A stretch of 64,000 nt of DNA from assembly GCA_947359465.1 (NCBI GenBank), contig OX375874.1, forward strand, positions 99,885,441 through 99,949,440, read 5' to 3'. The notes beneath the pieces are model-generated. The model was not told the origin of the DNA, searched no databases, and saw nothing but the letters and a program-made list of their open reading frames with translations. Source of the stretch: Metellina segmentata. Its lineage: Eukaryota > Arthropoda > Arachnida > Araneae > Tetragnathidae. Positions 11,083-23,089 of the stretch are shown here, one piece after another. Positions within the stretch are counted from its first letter, which is position 1, and each line of letters opens with the position of its first letter. The position numbers were made by a program, and so were the translations under genes.

Positions 11083-12799
11083 TACAAAAAAGATCATCAT
11101 TTGTAAGTAGTATTTACCGGCATTGTAAGATGCAGAATTACTAACTAAGCCCCATTATTGTAGAACTACTAGCTTTAAATCTTCATTTAAATTGTAAAAA
11201 GTAAAAGAATTAGTATTACAACTGAATATCTCTAATATCCATACGTTCTAATGATTTACTTTTAAGTGAGGAAATATCAATAACTTTTTGGTTTTAAACT
11301 GGAATATTTATTTGTATTAGCAGACACATATAAAAACAGTACTTTGCTATTTTAACGCTTAGTTTCTCATAGAAACGTCTATCGACTGCTTGATATTAAT
11401 TTCTAATCACCAAAAGTCCAAGCCGATTTGGGCGAAATGCTAATTTGATCTGCAATTACTGCTTATTCCTTGTGTTGAAGCCTACTTTAAACTCGTACAG
11501 ATGCCAGAGTTGTTTTGGCCTGTCATTTTCTGTTACACATCACTTAAAATTAACAAGAACAATTTATAAAGTTGCCTTTGAAATTTAAAAAATTTATTCT
11601 TAAACAGACAAAACCCAATTTCCAATATATGCATGAACTTCTTATCATTTTGAGTTTTCTAGAATTCGTTTTCTGTCCTTCGCGCGCGCGATAATGACAG
11701 AACTACGTCAATTTAAGTTTTTTTTTTTCATTTCCTGGTGCATTTGATTCGGATTTTACAAACGATTTCCTTTTAATTGCCATATTTCAACTTTTACTTT
11801 CGTTTTCCCCCGACTTCTTTTTGCTTCCATTCAGTTCCTGCCCAATCATTTTTAACGTTTTCCCAAAGGATTCAGAATTCTCGATTCCTTTTCCCTTTCC
11901 TGAAGTGAAATGAAATCATTTATTGAAATCACAAAGGGATTTCAAAGCAGCGAAATTGCAGGCTTCAAATTTAAAAAATAAACAGTTTCTCAAAAAGCAG
12001 AAAAAAAAGGAAGTATTCGCGGAAGAATAAAATGAACGTACGGAAGGGGAACAAAATATCACCCGAGATGGTGGAATAAACCGTCGTTTCGAGTACCCTC
12101 GACGTCACAGTAACGAAGACAAATTGTTTTCCGCCAAACGATTTTACTCTCAAGATGAAATGTAGTGAATTCACTCTACACACGGCAGCGTCATGGAAGT
12201 TTTGAAATGCCGATCTGATAAAGTAAATTGGGGATCACAGATCTTTGATATGCACGACAGTCAACTTGTATGCAAATTTCTTTCTGCGTAGTTGATATGC
12301 AAGTAAGTTTCCAGCAAGGCCATGATGTGCTGTGTTTATCAACGTCACTGTGACATGGTTTTCAAACATGCATTACTGTTTGAAAATGGCGCAAAAGCTT
12401 CCCTTCCGACGGGTATCTTTTGAGGGAATTGAAAGAATCGTGTTACGAACTGTCGATGAGTTTATAATTGGAAACCCTTTTCGACAGTTTTTCAAGGAAG
12501 CTGTCGAGATAGTTTTCAAAGAAAATGTTCTTCTAAGTGAACAATTTTAGGGACATTACTTAGATTTTTGTATAAATCTGATTATGTAACGCTTTTTTTC
12601 TTTTTACTTCATTCAACATAATTAGCAGAGTAACGAAATAAATGCAGTTTAAAATAATTGTTGCAGCTTGATTGGGTATTTTCTTTTAGCTTTTTTATCA
12701 ATTAGCAGCTCGAGTTGAATTGGTAAAACTTTTATTGAAAGTTATACGAAAAATCGTTTTTCTCTATCATGAAAAAATACAAGTATCATTAAAGAAAAT
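11083..12799. other. Intergenic DNA
   Basis: No recognisable gene. A short CG-alternating tract lies near 11680 and a CRE-like GACGTCA near 12101. Neither comes with other promoter evidence. A 72-codon frame at 12332-12550 has no recognisable domain. Confidence 0.4.
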
Positions 12800-13160
12800 G
12801 AAAACATAGAAAAAATAAGTGATCAGAGAATAATTTTTTAACTTCATTTCGACATTTTTATTCTTTGTAAAATTTACTTAGTATAATAAAGTATGTTTGT
12901 TTTATCCATCCATATAATCCGTTTCACATGCATTGCGCTATAATGTACGACAAAACTACAAAAGGTAACAGTGATATAGATTTTACATTAGTGGATTTTA
13001 AGTTTTAAAGTAATTGTAAATTACCTTTAAATTCATATTTATTGTAAAAAAAATATACAAATTCACAGCTCATTATTGCATCCAGTTGTTCTACCAATAT
13101 TTTTTGACTTGTAGCCCTATTTCACCAGGAATGCGAGATTTTCGAATTCCACCATAATTA
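12800..13160 (+). repeat. Dispersed repeat related to the Helitron at 57873
   Basis: Aligns in the same orientation with about 57910-58320. Shared blocks run through TTTCACATGCATTGCG (12923) and TACGACAAAACTACAAAA (12945), and through the AATGCGAGATTTTCGAATTC region near 13120. No termini are recognisable, so this is an internal fragment. Confidence 0.5.
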
Positions 13161-14875
13161 TGAATGGACGACAGGTCATATTAATGTGATATTCGTAATA
13201 AATTTCTTTTCAAATAAATGCAGTTTCGACTATGAAATTGGAACAGTACTGGGGACATGCATGAAGAATTGAGCATTACAAAAAAGAATTACATACAAAG
13301 GACATGACTTTCGGATCGAGTGAGCAGGTGCCCTGATCATAGGGACGGAGTCCGTAATGTGTTGAAATTCTACGGTGCTAAGCGAGCTCTGGGTCAATGT
13401 AACTTTGGATTTAAATAAAATACTGCGTAAATAGTGTCATTCAAAGCTACATAACTACTTTGAAACATGAAAAACAAATGTGTTTCATTTGTTTTAATTG
13501 ACTTGTAATGGAAACCTGCATTAAACTTTTTTTAATCTTTGAATTACATGGTATGGTTGGTTATACGTCTTATTTTAACTTTGTATCTTACTTTAAAATA
13601 ACTTTATTTTAAACTTACCCTCTTTTTTAAAGTAACAAATTACCATCTAACAAATTCATTAGAATTTTTTCAATGAAAGGAATTATACTAATCATTATGT
13701 ATTGAATCAATGACAGAAACTTGGCCAAAATATACATACACAGCCCTGAAATTAACCCATCTTCAGTGATATTTTGCACAAAATAAATAATCAATTAAAA
13801 TCGAACTCCTAAATAATATATTTATAACACATCGAACATTGTAAAACTTAAATGTTGAAATATAGCCGAATCATTTCACTGTCTTAGCTCAGATATAAAA
13901 ACACAAAATCTATATAAATGAAAATGGAATATTTGTACATTGAATATTTTCAAAGATGGATGAGTTCTAAAATGTCGCATGCCTGGTGCAAGAGTTCTAC
14001 AAGTAAAAAAGTATTGGTAGGTGTAAACTCTGTATGCTAGAACACTCGCCGATGATTCGTTGTTTTTACAAATTGATTAAGCAATTTTATAGGGAGTAAA
14101 CTTAAAAAAGGACATTACTAATCCCACTCAAAATAGTCTTTTGTAGTAGTTCTTAGTTTCAACTTTCGTCATTCTGTAGCTTTTGCTCTTTCTACAGCAA
14201 AGGCACACTGTATGTGAAGTGTCTGAAGTGTATTACATGGCTGGATATGCCTGAAGAGGATTAGTGGCCAAAATAAGTTGTAAAAATTATAAAAATGTCA
14301 AAAATGTGTTATAAAAATTATTTTACTCACGTTTAAATGATTTGCCATTTTCTACGAAAGAGAAAATTATTATTCTAGTCACTTAACCAAAATTATATCC
14401 AATGGTAATTCTGCTAGTTCTAAATAAATTCGAAAGTAAAACGTTAAGTTTGGCGTTGTCGGATATCAAGTTACAAACAGTAGTACTTGTTTATAGACTT
14501 GTTTCCATTCAAAACAAAACTATGCAAAATGAAATGTTTTAAACCATTTCATATCATCAAAGGTTTATAAATTATTAATATTTTGGAAATAAATAAAAAT
14601 GGATTCAAATATAAATACTAGAATTTAATTTAAATAATTTAAAAATAATTTTTTTTATTTGTTTATTCAGCTATATTGGAGGAAAAATAATCCGATTTTC
14701 AGTCCGCAATCGTAACAATACTCACTGATATTCCTATGAGGGTTTCGAATTATTTTAATCACCAATCTCTCTTCACACCTAGGATAAATAGAAAGGGCTT
14801 TAATAGGTAGCCTATTATTACCCACAATATTCTAAAGACTCATGTTTCATAGATTAAACTAAATTTCAAACTTAA
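13161..14875. other. Intergenic DNA
   Basis: AT-rich and without gene-like sequence. A somewhat GC-richer patch at 13310-13400 is unassigned. Confidence 0.4.
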
Positions 14876-15030
14876 CAATAAATACTATTTCAGAATTTAC
14901 AATTTAACAACTTATTTTCGATTATCAAATAACTTAATTAAGCAACAGGAGCTTCTAATGCAACAACAAATACTATCTTAGAATTTCGAATTTAGCCACT
15001 TATTATCGATCAACAAATAACTTAATTCAG
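14876..15030. repeat. Degenerate tandem repeat, 88-bp period
   Basis: Two units, starting ACAATAAATACTATTTCAGA (14876) and ACAACAAATACTATCTTAGA (14964). They stay alignable through CAAATAACTTAATTMAG. A short duplication of an ACATGTTAATGTAA-like motif lies just downstream, near 15136-15167. Confidence 0.7.
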
Positions 15031-15364
15031 TAAACATATCTATTTCGTTGCCCTCAACGACAAGCAATCTAGATAGACGCAACCTCTCTCCTATAATCGA
15101 TACTAATTTTATGTATGAAATAATTAGTTTTTACAACATGTTAATGTAATGTTACATGTTAATGTAACAAGCTAACTTTTGCTATCAGTAGTGACGCGAG
15201 ACCAATCCTCACATCCCCATAGAATCAGCATTTCTGAATATGTACAGCACAACTGGACTTAAATATTTATTCCCAGATAAAAATAAAATGGAAACTAAAG
15301 TTAAGAAACGTTATAAATTTATAAGCTATAAAAATTAAGCATTTTCTGTAAATCTAAATGTTTT

Positions 15365-15535
15365 TTTCAAGCCTGGCCACTTCGACTTTCGGCCCTGCAG
15401 GGGGTGAATTGATTGTTAAGTGTAGGGTGTGCAGGGGCCGCAGTTACTCAACATAGCCACCATTCATGCACTTTAAAACCTGGATTCCAACCTGAGACCT
15501 AATGCGTGGGCATACAAACGCTATGACAACAATCA
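15365..15535 (-). mobile_element. Degenerate tRNA-derived SINE
   Basis: On the minus strand a tRNA-like head is visible: A-box region opposite 15510-15523 and B box GGTTGGAATCC opposite 15482-15492, one mismatch from the canonical sequence. A GC-rich body extends left to about 15365. Shares no obvious body with family 1. Confidence 0.5.
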
Positions 15536-17029
15536 AAGTAATTTTTTTAGAGTAAACTAACAAACCAAATAGCAGACGAGCATTTTAATTCATGTCAACC
15601 AAGTGCTCTCATGTGCTCCAAATTCTCTCAACCAATGCTACATTTCGGCGCTGCTGTAAAATATAAGATTCGTACTTCCAACTAACGCCCTGTAACTATA
15701 CTCATAAATCGTAAATCTTTAAACCGAGCCATGACATGAAGCTACTCTAACATATACTCCATCCATTTCACAGTCTTTGTAGAAAGTCCATGAACTTGCA
15801 TGTAAGCAAATATTTCGCTTTATAGATTTATAAGGGAACTGGAACAAGCATATCAATCTATACATGAAAAGGAAATAAAAATGTTTAAAATCAGTGCCTA
15901 GTGTGAAACAGACTTTGAAAAACAATTTTATCCCAAATTAATTGTCTGCTCTGTAGTGTTTTAGAGTAGTTCTACCAAATAATTCCAACCACTGACAAAT
16001 AAAATCGAGCAGTCTCCTAGCGTCGATTTAAGCTGCCATGTTTTCCAACTCATTCTCCAAAAAAAATAAAACAAGCTCCTATAAATTCCAGTCTTCCGCG
16101 CATTTTTCATCTGTAATCCCTTTCAACCATCCATCAATGCCAAGGAAGTGTTGAAAATTATTTTCTGCTCCGACGCTCTCATTGGTAGGAAACTGTCTTT
16201 GCGCGATGGCCATCATTATCCGTCGAAAACCGTTGGGAGAGCGAGAGCAACGCCATACGCATTCCAAAGTAGACATTCTCCAAGCTGTGTGAAGAATCAG
16301 GAAAACAAAAAGAAAAGTGTCTGTTGTTTTCTGGCGGAGATCCAATTACGAGAGAATGGTATTCTATCCCTATTCCCTGAAAGCAAGCGAATATATCATA
16401 TAAATGAACTTAGTCTTCCCCTTTCCACCTCAGTGAAACGGTAACGATTTGGGGAAGATATACGCTTACAATATTAGACAATAGATGGGATCCTCAACAA
16501 TAAATAGCATACGAGATTCAGGGAAATTTTTGTTTCTGTCTTCTTTTGGGTGTGGATGAGAAAGAAACTATACTATATAATAGATTGTAAGTCGTAGTCA
16601 AAAGTGTAAACATTTATGTTAAGTATCCATTGTGTCCATAGCGTTACTCATCCCAAAATCTTTTAGTGACAAATGCTTTGACAGCTGTATTCGGCAGGTG
16701 CTTTCATACATGCTTACGTGCATATATTTGCGTATGGCTCGATGCTATTCATCTGATAAGGAATTACCATTTCTGTTCATCCCAAATTGTACACTGGTAA
16801 TTATATTCTATATATGAGTAAATTTCATATAGTATAAAGTTAGTCATTTAACTGTGGATATATGAAGTGACTATATGAGTCACTATATGTATGAAAACAA
16901 CATTTAAAATTAAAAACCTGTATTCATCTTCCTGAAGACTAGGGTTCCCTGACCATGTTTCGTCTCATTAAGTCGAAATATCAAAAGCAAAACGATCGAC
17001 AGAAGAGTGGATCAAGATTGTTTATATCC
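15536..17029. other. Intergenic DNA
   Basis: Overlapping frames on both strands at 16079-16444 have no recognisable domain or splice context. I do not call a gene. Confidence 0.4.
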
Positions 17030-17275
17030 TGACTGAGATGCCGGCATGTCACTTTGAACAGCCCAGGACCTTCTCCAACTAAAGGAAGTCGACCTTAACC
17101 AATCAAGACCTACTTCAAAAAGTGAAAATCACCTTCAACCGCCCAGAACTTTAAGAATAGAACACTTCTACAACTGATGAAAGTCGCCTTCCACAGACCA
17201 AAACCAGGACCACACCATCCCGTCAACCGGATTGGAACATTCCGTTGCTCTATAAACTGGGCTACCGTGACCCCT
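17030..17275 (-). mobile_element. tRNA-derived SINE with repetitive body
   Basis: Minus-strand head begins near 17275 with GGGGTCACGGTAGCCCAGTT (A-box region). The B box is TGTTCCAATCC opposite 17229-17239. The body to the left holds about three degenerate units of a 50-bp motif (AAGTCGACCTT, AAATCACCTTC, AAGTCGCCTTC). No target duplication identified. Confidence 0.6.
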
Positions 17276-17668
<393 letters not shown>

Positions 17669-18221
17669 AACCCCCTAATACAATTCTCACCGGAGACCAG
17701 TCCCTTAATCACCCCACTTACCTTTCAGTCTTTCGTCTTTTTGTCCAATAGGTCATATATCTTGCCATCCCCTTTTACCTTTGACCTCCGGACCTCCCAG
17801 TAGGACTGGACCTCCCAAGACCACTTTTTCTCTCAAATCGCCCGTAAGATAAAATTATCTCTCCGTTTAACTCCCGACCTCTACCAATGAAATTTCTTGC
17901 TAGATTGATTCCCTGTCCAATAGTCTTTCTTTTAATTCTCATCCCTCTGGCGAATTCATTGTGTGCTATACACTTTTTCCATGAGCCAATTGGAATAGAA
18001 AGCCACAGAACCGTTTAGGGCTCCGTCCCCTCAATAGCTTTTACACCAGTTATAATTTTACCAGTTCGTTATTGAATAAAGATTTTGTTAGAGAATTTAT
18101 GTCTCTTTTTATGGAACCAGCACCACACTCCACGCCAACGGATCATCCTCATCCTGTTGCCTAGACCACTCTTGCCACTCCGTGTAACGACTGCAGGCTT
18201 ATTATTTCTGTTATTTTGACA
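17669..18221. other. GC-richer unassigned sequence, possibly an old LTR
   Basis: Pyrimidine-rich on the + strand, with AATAAA at 18075-18080 followed by GATTTTGTTAG. This is the kind of 3' half seen in some Gypsy LTRs. No matching second LTR, target duplication or coding sequence is present, so the identification is weak. It is bounded by AT microsatellites on both sides. Confidence 0.25.
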
Positions 18222-18222
18222 G

Positions 18223-18256
<34 letters not shown>
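18222..18256. repeat. Short (AT)n microsatellite
   Basis: About 35 bp of TA dinucleotides, a smaller counterpart of the 17431 tract. Confidence 0.9.
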
Positions 18257-18258
<2 letters not shown>

Positions 18259-18599
18259 GATGGGAGGTCATCGCGAAAGGGAAACTAGTAAGGGACTTGT
18301 ATTAATGTGCTATGTTTAAGGTCCAATGGACATGTGGTGAGGGTAGCTTCACCACATGTCCCCTGATAGTTAAGATTGTATATATGTCTTTTTTTATTTC
18401 TGCCATAAAACGCTTTGTTCAACTTTATGAATGTAATGTTGGATTCATAATATGCCACTTCTCAAAATGTGTTAGTGCAAGACCGATAACCAACCTGTAC
18501 GCTTATATAAATAACCATCAGAATTACCTATCATTACTCGGGTATCATCAGGGTTACAGATTACACGAGCATAAGTCAAAATGCAATCACTTATTTCAT
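18257..18599. other. Unassigned DNA
   Basis: The 116-codon frame spanning 18312-18662 has no recognisable domain and runs into the SINE tail; not called as a gene. Confidence 0.4.
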
Positions 18600-18725
18600 A
18601 CATTGCGCTTACGTGGTGTTGTCCTCGGTTCTTTCCCTCGCCCGATTTCCTTCGCCACATAGGGATTGATCCCGGACCGTCGTCAAGAACAAGTTGTGTT
18701 GCTCTAGTACGATATTAGTTAAAAT
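18600..18725 (+). mobile_element. SINE family 1 tail (copy D, 5'-truncated)
   Basis: Matches the 3' part of copies B and C: TTACGTGGTGTTGTCCTCGG, then GATTGATCCCGGACCGTCG and GTTGTGTTGCTCTAGTACGA. The tRNA head is absent, as expected for 5'-truncated reverse transcription. Confidence 0.6.
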
Positions 18726-18737
18726 TACCTTAGCTTA

Positions 18738-18945
18738 CCTTACCCTGCGCGATTGATTCCGGAACGTCGCCAATAGCCCGTTGTGTTCCTCCATTACGAC
18801 GTTAATTAAGAACCTACTTAACATACTTTGCGTCTGTCTAATCCATGGAAGTAGGAAAGTTAATGGAAGTGCCTTTACTTTGAACTGCTGAAGCCAAAAC
18901 CATAACCGCGCCGCCATCTTGGTGCGTTAAAAACATTGAGCTCGT
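18738..18945 (+). repeat. Left arm of a 2.2-kb inverted repeat
   Basis: Pairs with 20735-20962. The arm begins with a SINE-tail-like block (GATTCCGGAACGTCGCCAAT...GTTGTGTTCCTCCATTACGA), then CCATGGAAGTAGGAAAG, then CGCCGCCATCTTGGTG. The last contains a perfect YY1-type motif (AAGATGGCGGC on the minus strand). Confidence 0.7.
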
Positions 18946-20734
18946 GCATGTTAATCAACGTGGTTATATCGTTTTTGAACTTCCAGGGTTATTTTTATTG
19001 ATGATTTTAACCAAATAATTTGCACCATTTTCTTAGTTTCGATTTGAATACGACGTCCTTGTGTAGCCTACAGGAGTACAAACCCGAAATACAAAGAAAA
19101 TCCCTGGAATGTCGTTTCATAGGTAAGTTTAATTTGATGTATCTGTAGGCTGATAGCTTTTTGACATCTAATTTCTAAGTGTCCAAGCAGCATTATATTC
19201 AAAATTAGACGTATTTATAAACATTTAAAGAATTATTTTTAAAAGTTGACTGATTTATCCAAAGAGATTATTAATTTTATTTATTAATTAACAGAATTGC
19301 AGGATTTTGATTTTTCAACCTACCAGTTGTAATAAGAGTAAGAAACTGCGTTTTAGGAAAGTATAACTTTTATTTAATGAAAAAGTTTTTCAGACAAATA
19401 AACAGTAGCGGTATTTTTAGTACATGGGTGAAAATATTACCTCATGTTACATGATTTAGAATGAAACAGCTTTAGCTATCAGTTATAAAATTTGAATTAT
19501 AAACAGTACTTTTGGTTTTCTAAAACGCATTTTTTTGTTAGTTAAGTTCTATTGCGTTGAGCAGCTAAGTAACTGCTTGAATGCTATTAAAACCTTGGAC
19601 TGTGAGCAACTTGTTAATGAGATTTTTAGAAGACAAGCAAATATTTAAAACATTGTAATTGTATGAATTTTTTCAAAACACGCATCTCTTGAGTCAATGG
19701 TTAAGATTATGAGCTCATACAATTTATGGTTGCAGTCCTAGGTTTTACTGTATTTGCATGTATTACAATTTTAGAAAGAATTTATAGTAAAAAAGATCAC
19801 TTCTATGGGTGGATTTGTGTGGACATAATATATAGAATAATCAGTCTTCACTTTATCAAGCATGTTTATTTTTATTATCAAAGTAAGTAATTGTAAAGAA
19901 GTTTGATTTAGTGGTTTTTTAGATTGAATTAGTTTATGTTTTAATAGTCTAAGACAAACAGTAAAACCTGTAATAAATTGGGGACTTGGAAAAAATATGG
20001 TTTGACAGGTTTATCATTAGACAGGATCAATATTCATAGGTTTCAATGCATCTATCAATTCATTGTATCGAACTAAAATAATTTTCATTTTAGGTTTCCC
20101 AAAGACGCAGAACGTAGAGATGCATGGATAAGCAGTGCATAATCATAAAGCGGTGCATTATAAAAAGTAAAATACCACAAGAAAATAAATATTTATAATG
20201 GATGATTGGGCCAAAAGTGTGTGTATTTCAATGTATGCAGGAAATCAATAAAATGAATTTCAATGCCTAATTGTGGAAACCAATTTGGATACAATTTATA
20301 AAAACATGAATGAGTGAAACATAGTAGCACTGGACTATTAGGCACTAGAGGGCAGATGTTATGTGTGGGATCAGCTAATCTAAATTAAAACATTACTGAG
20401 AAACGGTATTTGTACGATATCTATAATTTTACTAATCATTGAGTTTTTACCAATTTAAAAGCTGTTTTAAAACACTTTAAATGCCAATGAAAAACAACAA
20501 AAAAACTAGCATTGTTAGTTTTCTGTTTCTTTATTGTAATTATATCATAGCATATTTAATCACAAAATTTAAAAGCAAACGGGGAAAAGGTAGTAAATTC
20601 TTTTATATATAATACTTAAATTGTCATTTAAAATAGAAATATTGCCAAAATTAGAAACTTTCATTTATTTAGCATCACTCAGTTGCAAAACGAATGAACT
20701 TATCTTAATAAGAAAAAAATGCGCCTTTTAAAAC
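18946..20734. other. Spacer of the 2.2-kb inverted repeat
   Basis: AT-rich and without a transposase or other gene-like sequence. Confidence 0.4.
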
Positions 20735-20962
20735 GTTTTTAACAGCGCATGCGCGGCAGCCATCTTGGTAACTTAAAACCATGGAAATATCGGCTGCAGT
20801 TAAACCGGTAGCGAAACATTGTTTGGGCACTTCCTTATCTTTCCTACTTCCATGGTCTAATCACGGTATATATGATATCAGGATAGATAGGTAAACTGTC
20901 AATTAACATCACACTGGAGCAACACAACGGGCTATTGGCGACGGTCCGGGATCAATAACAGA
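20735..20962 (-). repeat. Right arm of a 2.2-kb inverted repeat
   Basis: Inverted partner of 18738-18945. Holds GCGCATGCGC (an NRF1-type site) next to GGCAGCCATCTTGGTAAC, and further right CTTTCCTACTTCCATGG and the inverted SINE tail motif. Confidence 0.7.
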
Positions 20963-21203
20963 GGAAAGGATCCAACAACAACTCGTAATTTTGAACCACG
21001 GTCAGATGACGAGGTTAACACTTAAGTTAACACCCCACTCTTCAAACTAACACACCAAGCCAACGTAAGGACATTTGATGCCACGACACCTTTAACGTGC
21101 ACCAGTCCCGTGTACACGACGGTCTTTGGTTGGACAGAGTTTCGAACTCGCAACCCTCCGATTGCTAATCCACTAATCTTCCAACAGGACTTCCGCGGAC
21201 CCC
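20905..21203 (-). mobile_element. tRNA-derived SINE (family 1, copy C)
   Basis: Most complete member here. The minus-strand head starts near 21203. The B box GAGTTCGAAACTC lies opposite 21137-21150. The body contains GGGACTGGTGCACGTTAA and CATCTGACCGTGGTTCAAAA. The tail reads ATTGATCCCGGACCGTCGCC then GTTGTGTTGCTCCAGTGTGA. The tail overlaps the right arm of the inverted repeat. Confidence 0.8.
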
Positions 21204-21359
21204 AATTCTAAGGAACTCTTTACAGTAGAGTCATCACACATCTGAAAGGTCGTAAATCAGTAAGTTGTAAACCCTCTGGAGGCGATACATGATAGAGGGA
21301 AGTTATACCGAGTATTTTGCAACTTCTGCCACAGATCCCTTATATTCTTGGGGGCACAG

Positions 21360-22149
21360 CAGGGCTGTAGTGGAGGGTATACGGCGGTATACGCCGTATA
21401 CCCTCTGGTTTTCCCAGCAAATTCCGTATACTCTCTGCTTTTTATTAAAAACTACGAACACCGCTTTATTTTTCCTAGAAAACATCGCGCGAAACATCAC
21501 GTGAAATGCAGATAGCTGAAGAAGCAGAAGAAAAGTTTCTATTTCAAGATATCCCCTCGGTACATATTCCAAAACAGTACCTATTAATAAAAAGCAATTC
21601 ATTCAAAGTATTGTCGATAGAATGAAATTCAGACTTTGTTCTGATGTTAATGAAGAAAATTGTCAACTTTTGAAGGATATATCAATGTTTGATCCAGAAA
21701 ATATAAATACAGGGGATATTCGCCATGGAGAAAAGGAGGTAAAAAGGATCGATTGACGTTTTGGTACAGATGAAATGTGCACTATTCAGGGTTTGAGGGA
21801 TCAATGAAAACGCCCAAGTTGTTCCAGAAAAATTAAAGCCTCTTTTAAGAACAATTGAAATGTTACCATGTTTCACGGCCGATTGCGAGCGCGGGTTTAG
21901 TTTAATGAATACCTACCCGGTCCTTAGAAAGTATTTCCAACATTATGCACATATACATGCACATGTTTTTTGCCCCTCCCCCTGGAAAGTGCAAGTAGTA
22001 AGTACACGTTTCGCCTCCCCATGGAAAAAATTCTGCGAGTATTAGAGTGTACTATCAGAGGGTATACCATGGTATACCATACATGCCTATACTAGTGCAG
22101 TGGCCCCCCATGGTTTACCCTCTGATTTATTTACGACTACAGCACTGGG
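21360..22149 (+). mobile_element. hAT transposon, internally deleted
   Basis: Ends CAGGGCTGTAGTGGAGGG and, at the right in reverse complement, CAGTGCTGTAGTCG. A perfect 8-bp target duplication GGGCACAG lies immediately outside both ends (21352-21359 and 22150-22157), the length typical of hAT. The interior keeps only a remnant of the transposase. Confidence 0.92.
21490..21915 (+). pseudogene. hAT transposase remnant
   Basis: Homology is readable in pieces on the + strand. The clearest stretch is at 21820-21915, where the frame gives LPCFTADCERGFSLMN, the conserved start of the hAT C-terminal dimerisation region of KIAA1586/ZNF862-like transposases. Upstream fragments are out of frame and most of the catalytic core is gone. 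It cannot encode an active enzyme. Confidence 0.65.
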
Positions 22150-22185
22150 GCACAGTTGACGGTTTAGCGGAGGCCAACACCACTA

Positions 22186-23089
22186 AAGGCTGGAACACAC
22201 TAGGAGATTTTTACTCAAACAATTTTACTTTGCATCTAGTTATTTTTACTCAAAATTAAAGTATGGAGATATTCGTAATCATTCCAAAACTCAAAACTGA
22301 TTTCTGTAGTAGTCACCTTAGAAAATGTTTTTGTTGTTTGTATTACAGCAGGTAAACATCAAAAGATAATAGAGTATATACATAGATGGATATGTATCAT
22401 GTATACATATTTGCGTCCGAAGTAAATAAAAGTGGTGAAAAAGTTTAAACAATATTAAAAATTATTTTCCGTACACTTAAATGTTGTTAGTATTTTTTTA
22501 CAAAAGAGAAGTGATTAGTCATATCACTTTTCAATCAACATTTAATTAATTTAACCTGAGCAACTCCGGGTAATTAATTCTGCTAGTTTAACAATAAATA
22601 CAAAATACTTTCCTGATGTTTTTAATTTTTTGTTTGATTTCCTTCTCGTGAAACTCTGGTATTCCATCGCTTTCTTTAACTCATCGATTGCAACTGCCTT
22701 GGCTGCTTTATTTTTGTACATGGGGGAGTTTCACATTTTATAAGCACTACTGTTCCATATAAGCAGTAACAAATTTGACCGTAGTATCATCACTCCTAAT
22801 GAGTCATGTTGCCCATAAAAACACGCAGTAGAAACAAATCTCACGGAATGATAGAGAACACCTAATGAACTCTACAGACAGACGTGTTCAGACCTGTCCA
22901 GTGGCATGCTAGTGGTTAGTGGAGTGGGGTGGAAGATAATACTCGACCGCCTACTATCCATTTGACTAAATCGAGCCCACTAAATCATTTTACTAAACTA
23001 CTCGACGAAATAATTTTGTTCCAACAAGTTTAGTTACTAAATTACTCGCTACTCGGCTAAATTACTGGTCTAGTGTATACCAGCCTTAG
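22186..23089. mobile_element. MITE-like element with GGCTGG termini
   Basis: Inverted ends AAGGCTGGAACACACTAG (22188) and, in reverse complement, AAGGCTGGTATACACTAG (ending about 23088). The ends stay recognisable for about 20 bp, and further inside both sides carry ACTCAAA/TACTCG-type repeats. No coding sequence. Superfamily not assigned. Confidence 0.65.

Noticed and set aside
12095..12110. CRE-like GACGTCA as promoter evidence
   Set aside because: A single motif without a gene, TATA box or exon nearby.
16079..16444. Overlapping frames of about 90 codons on both strands
   Set aside because: No domain and no splice or codon evidence for either.
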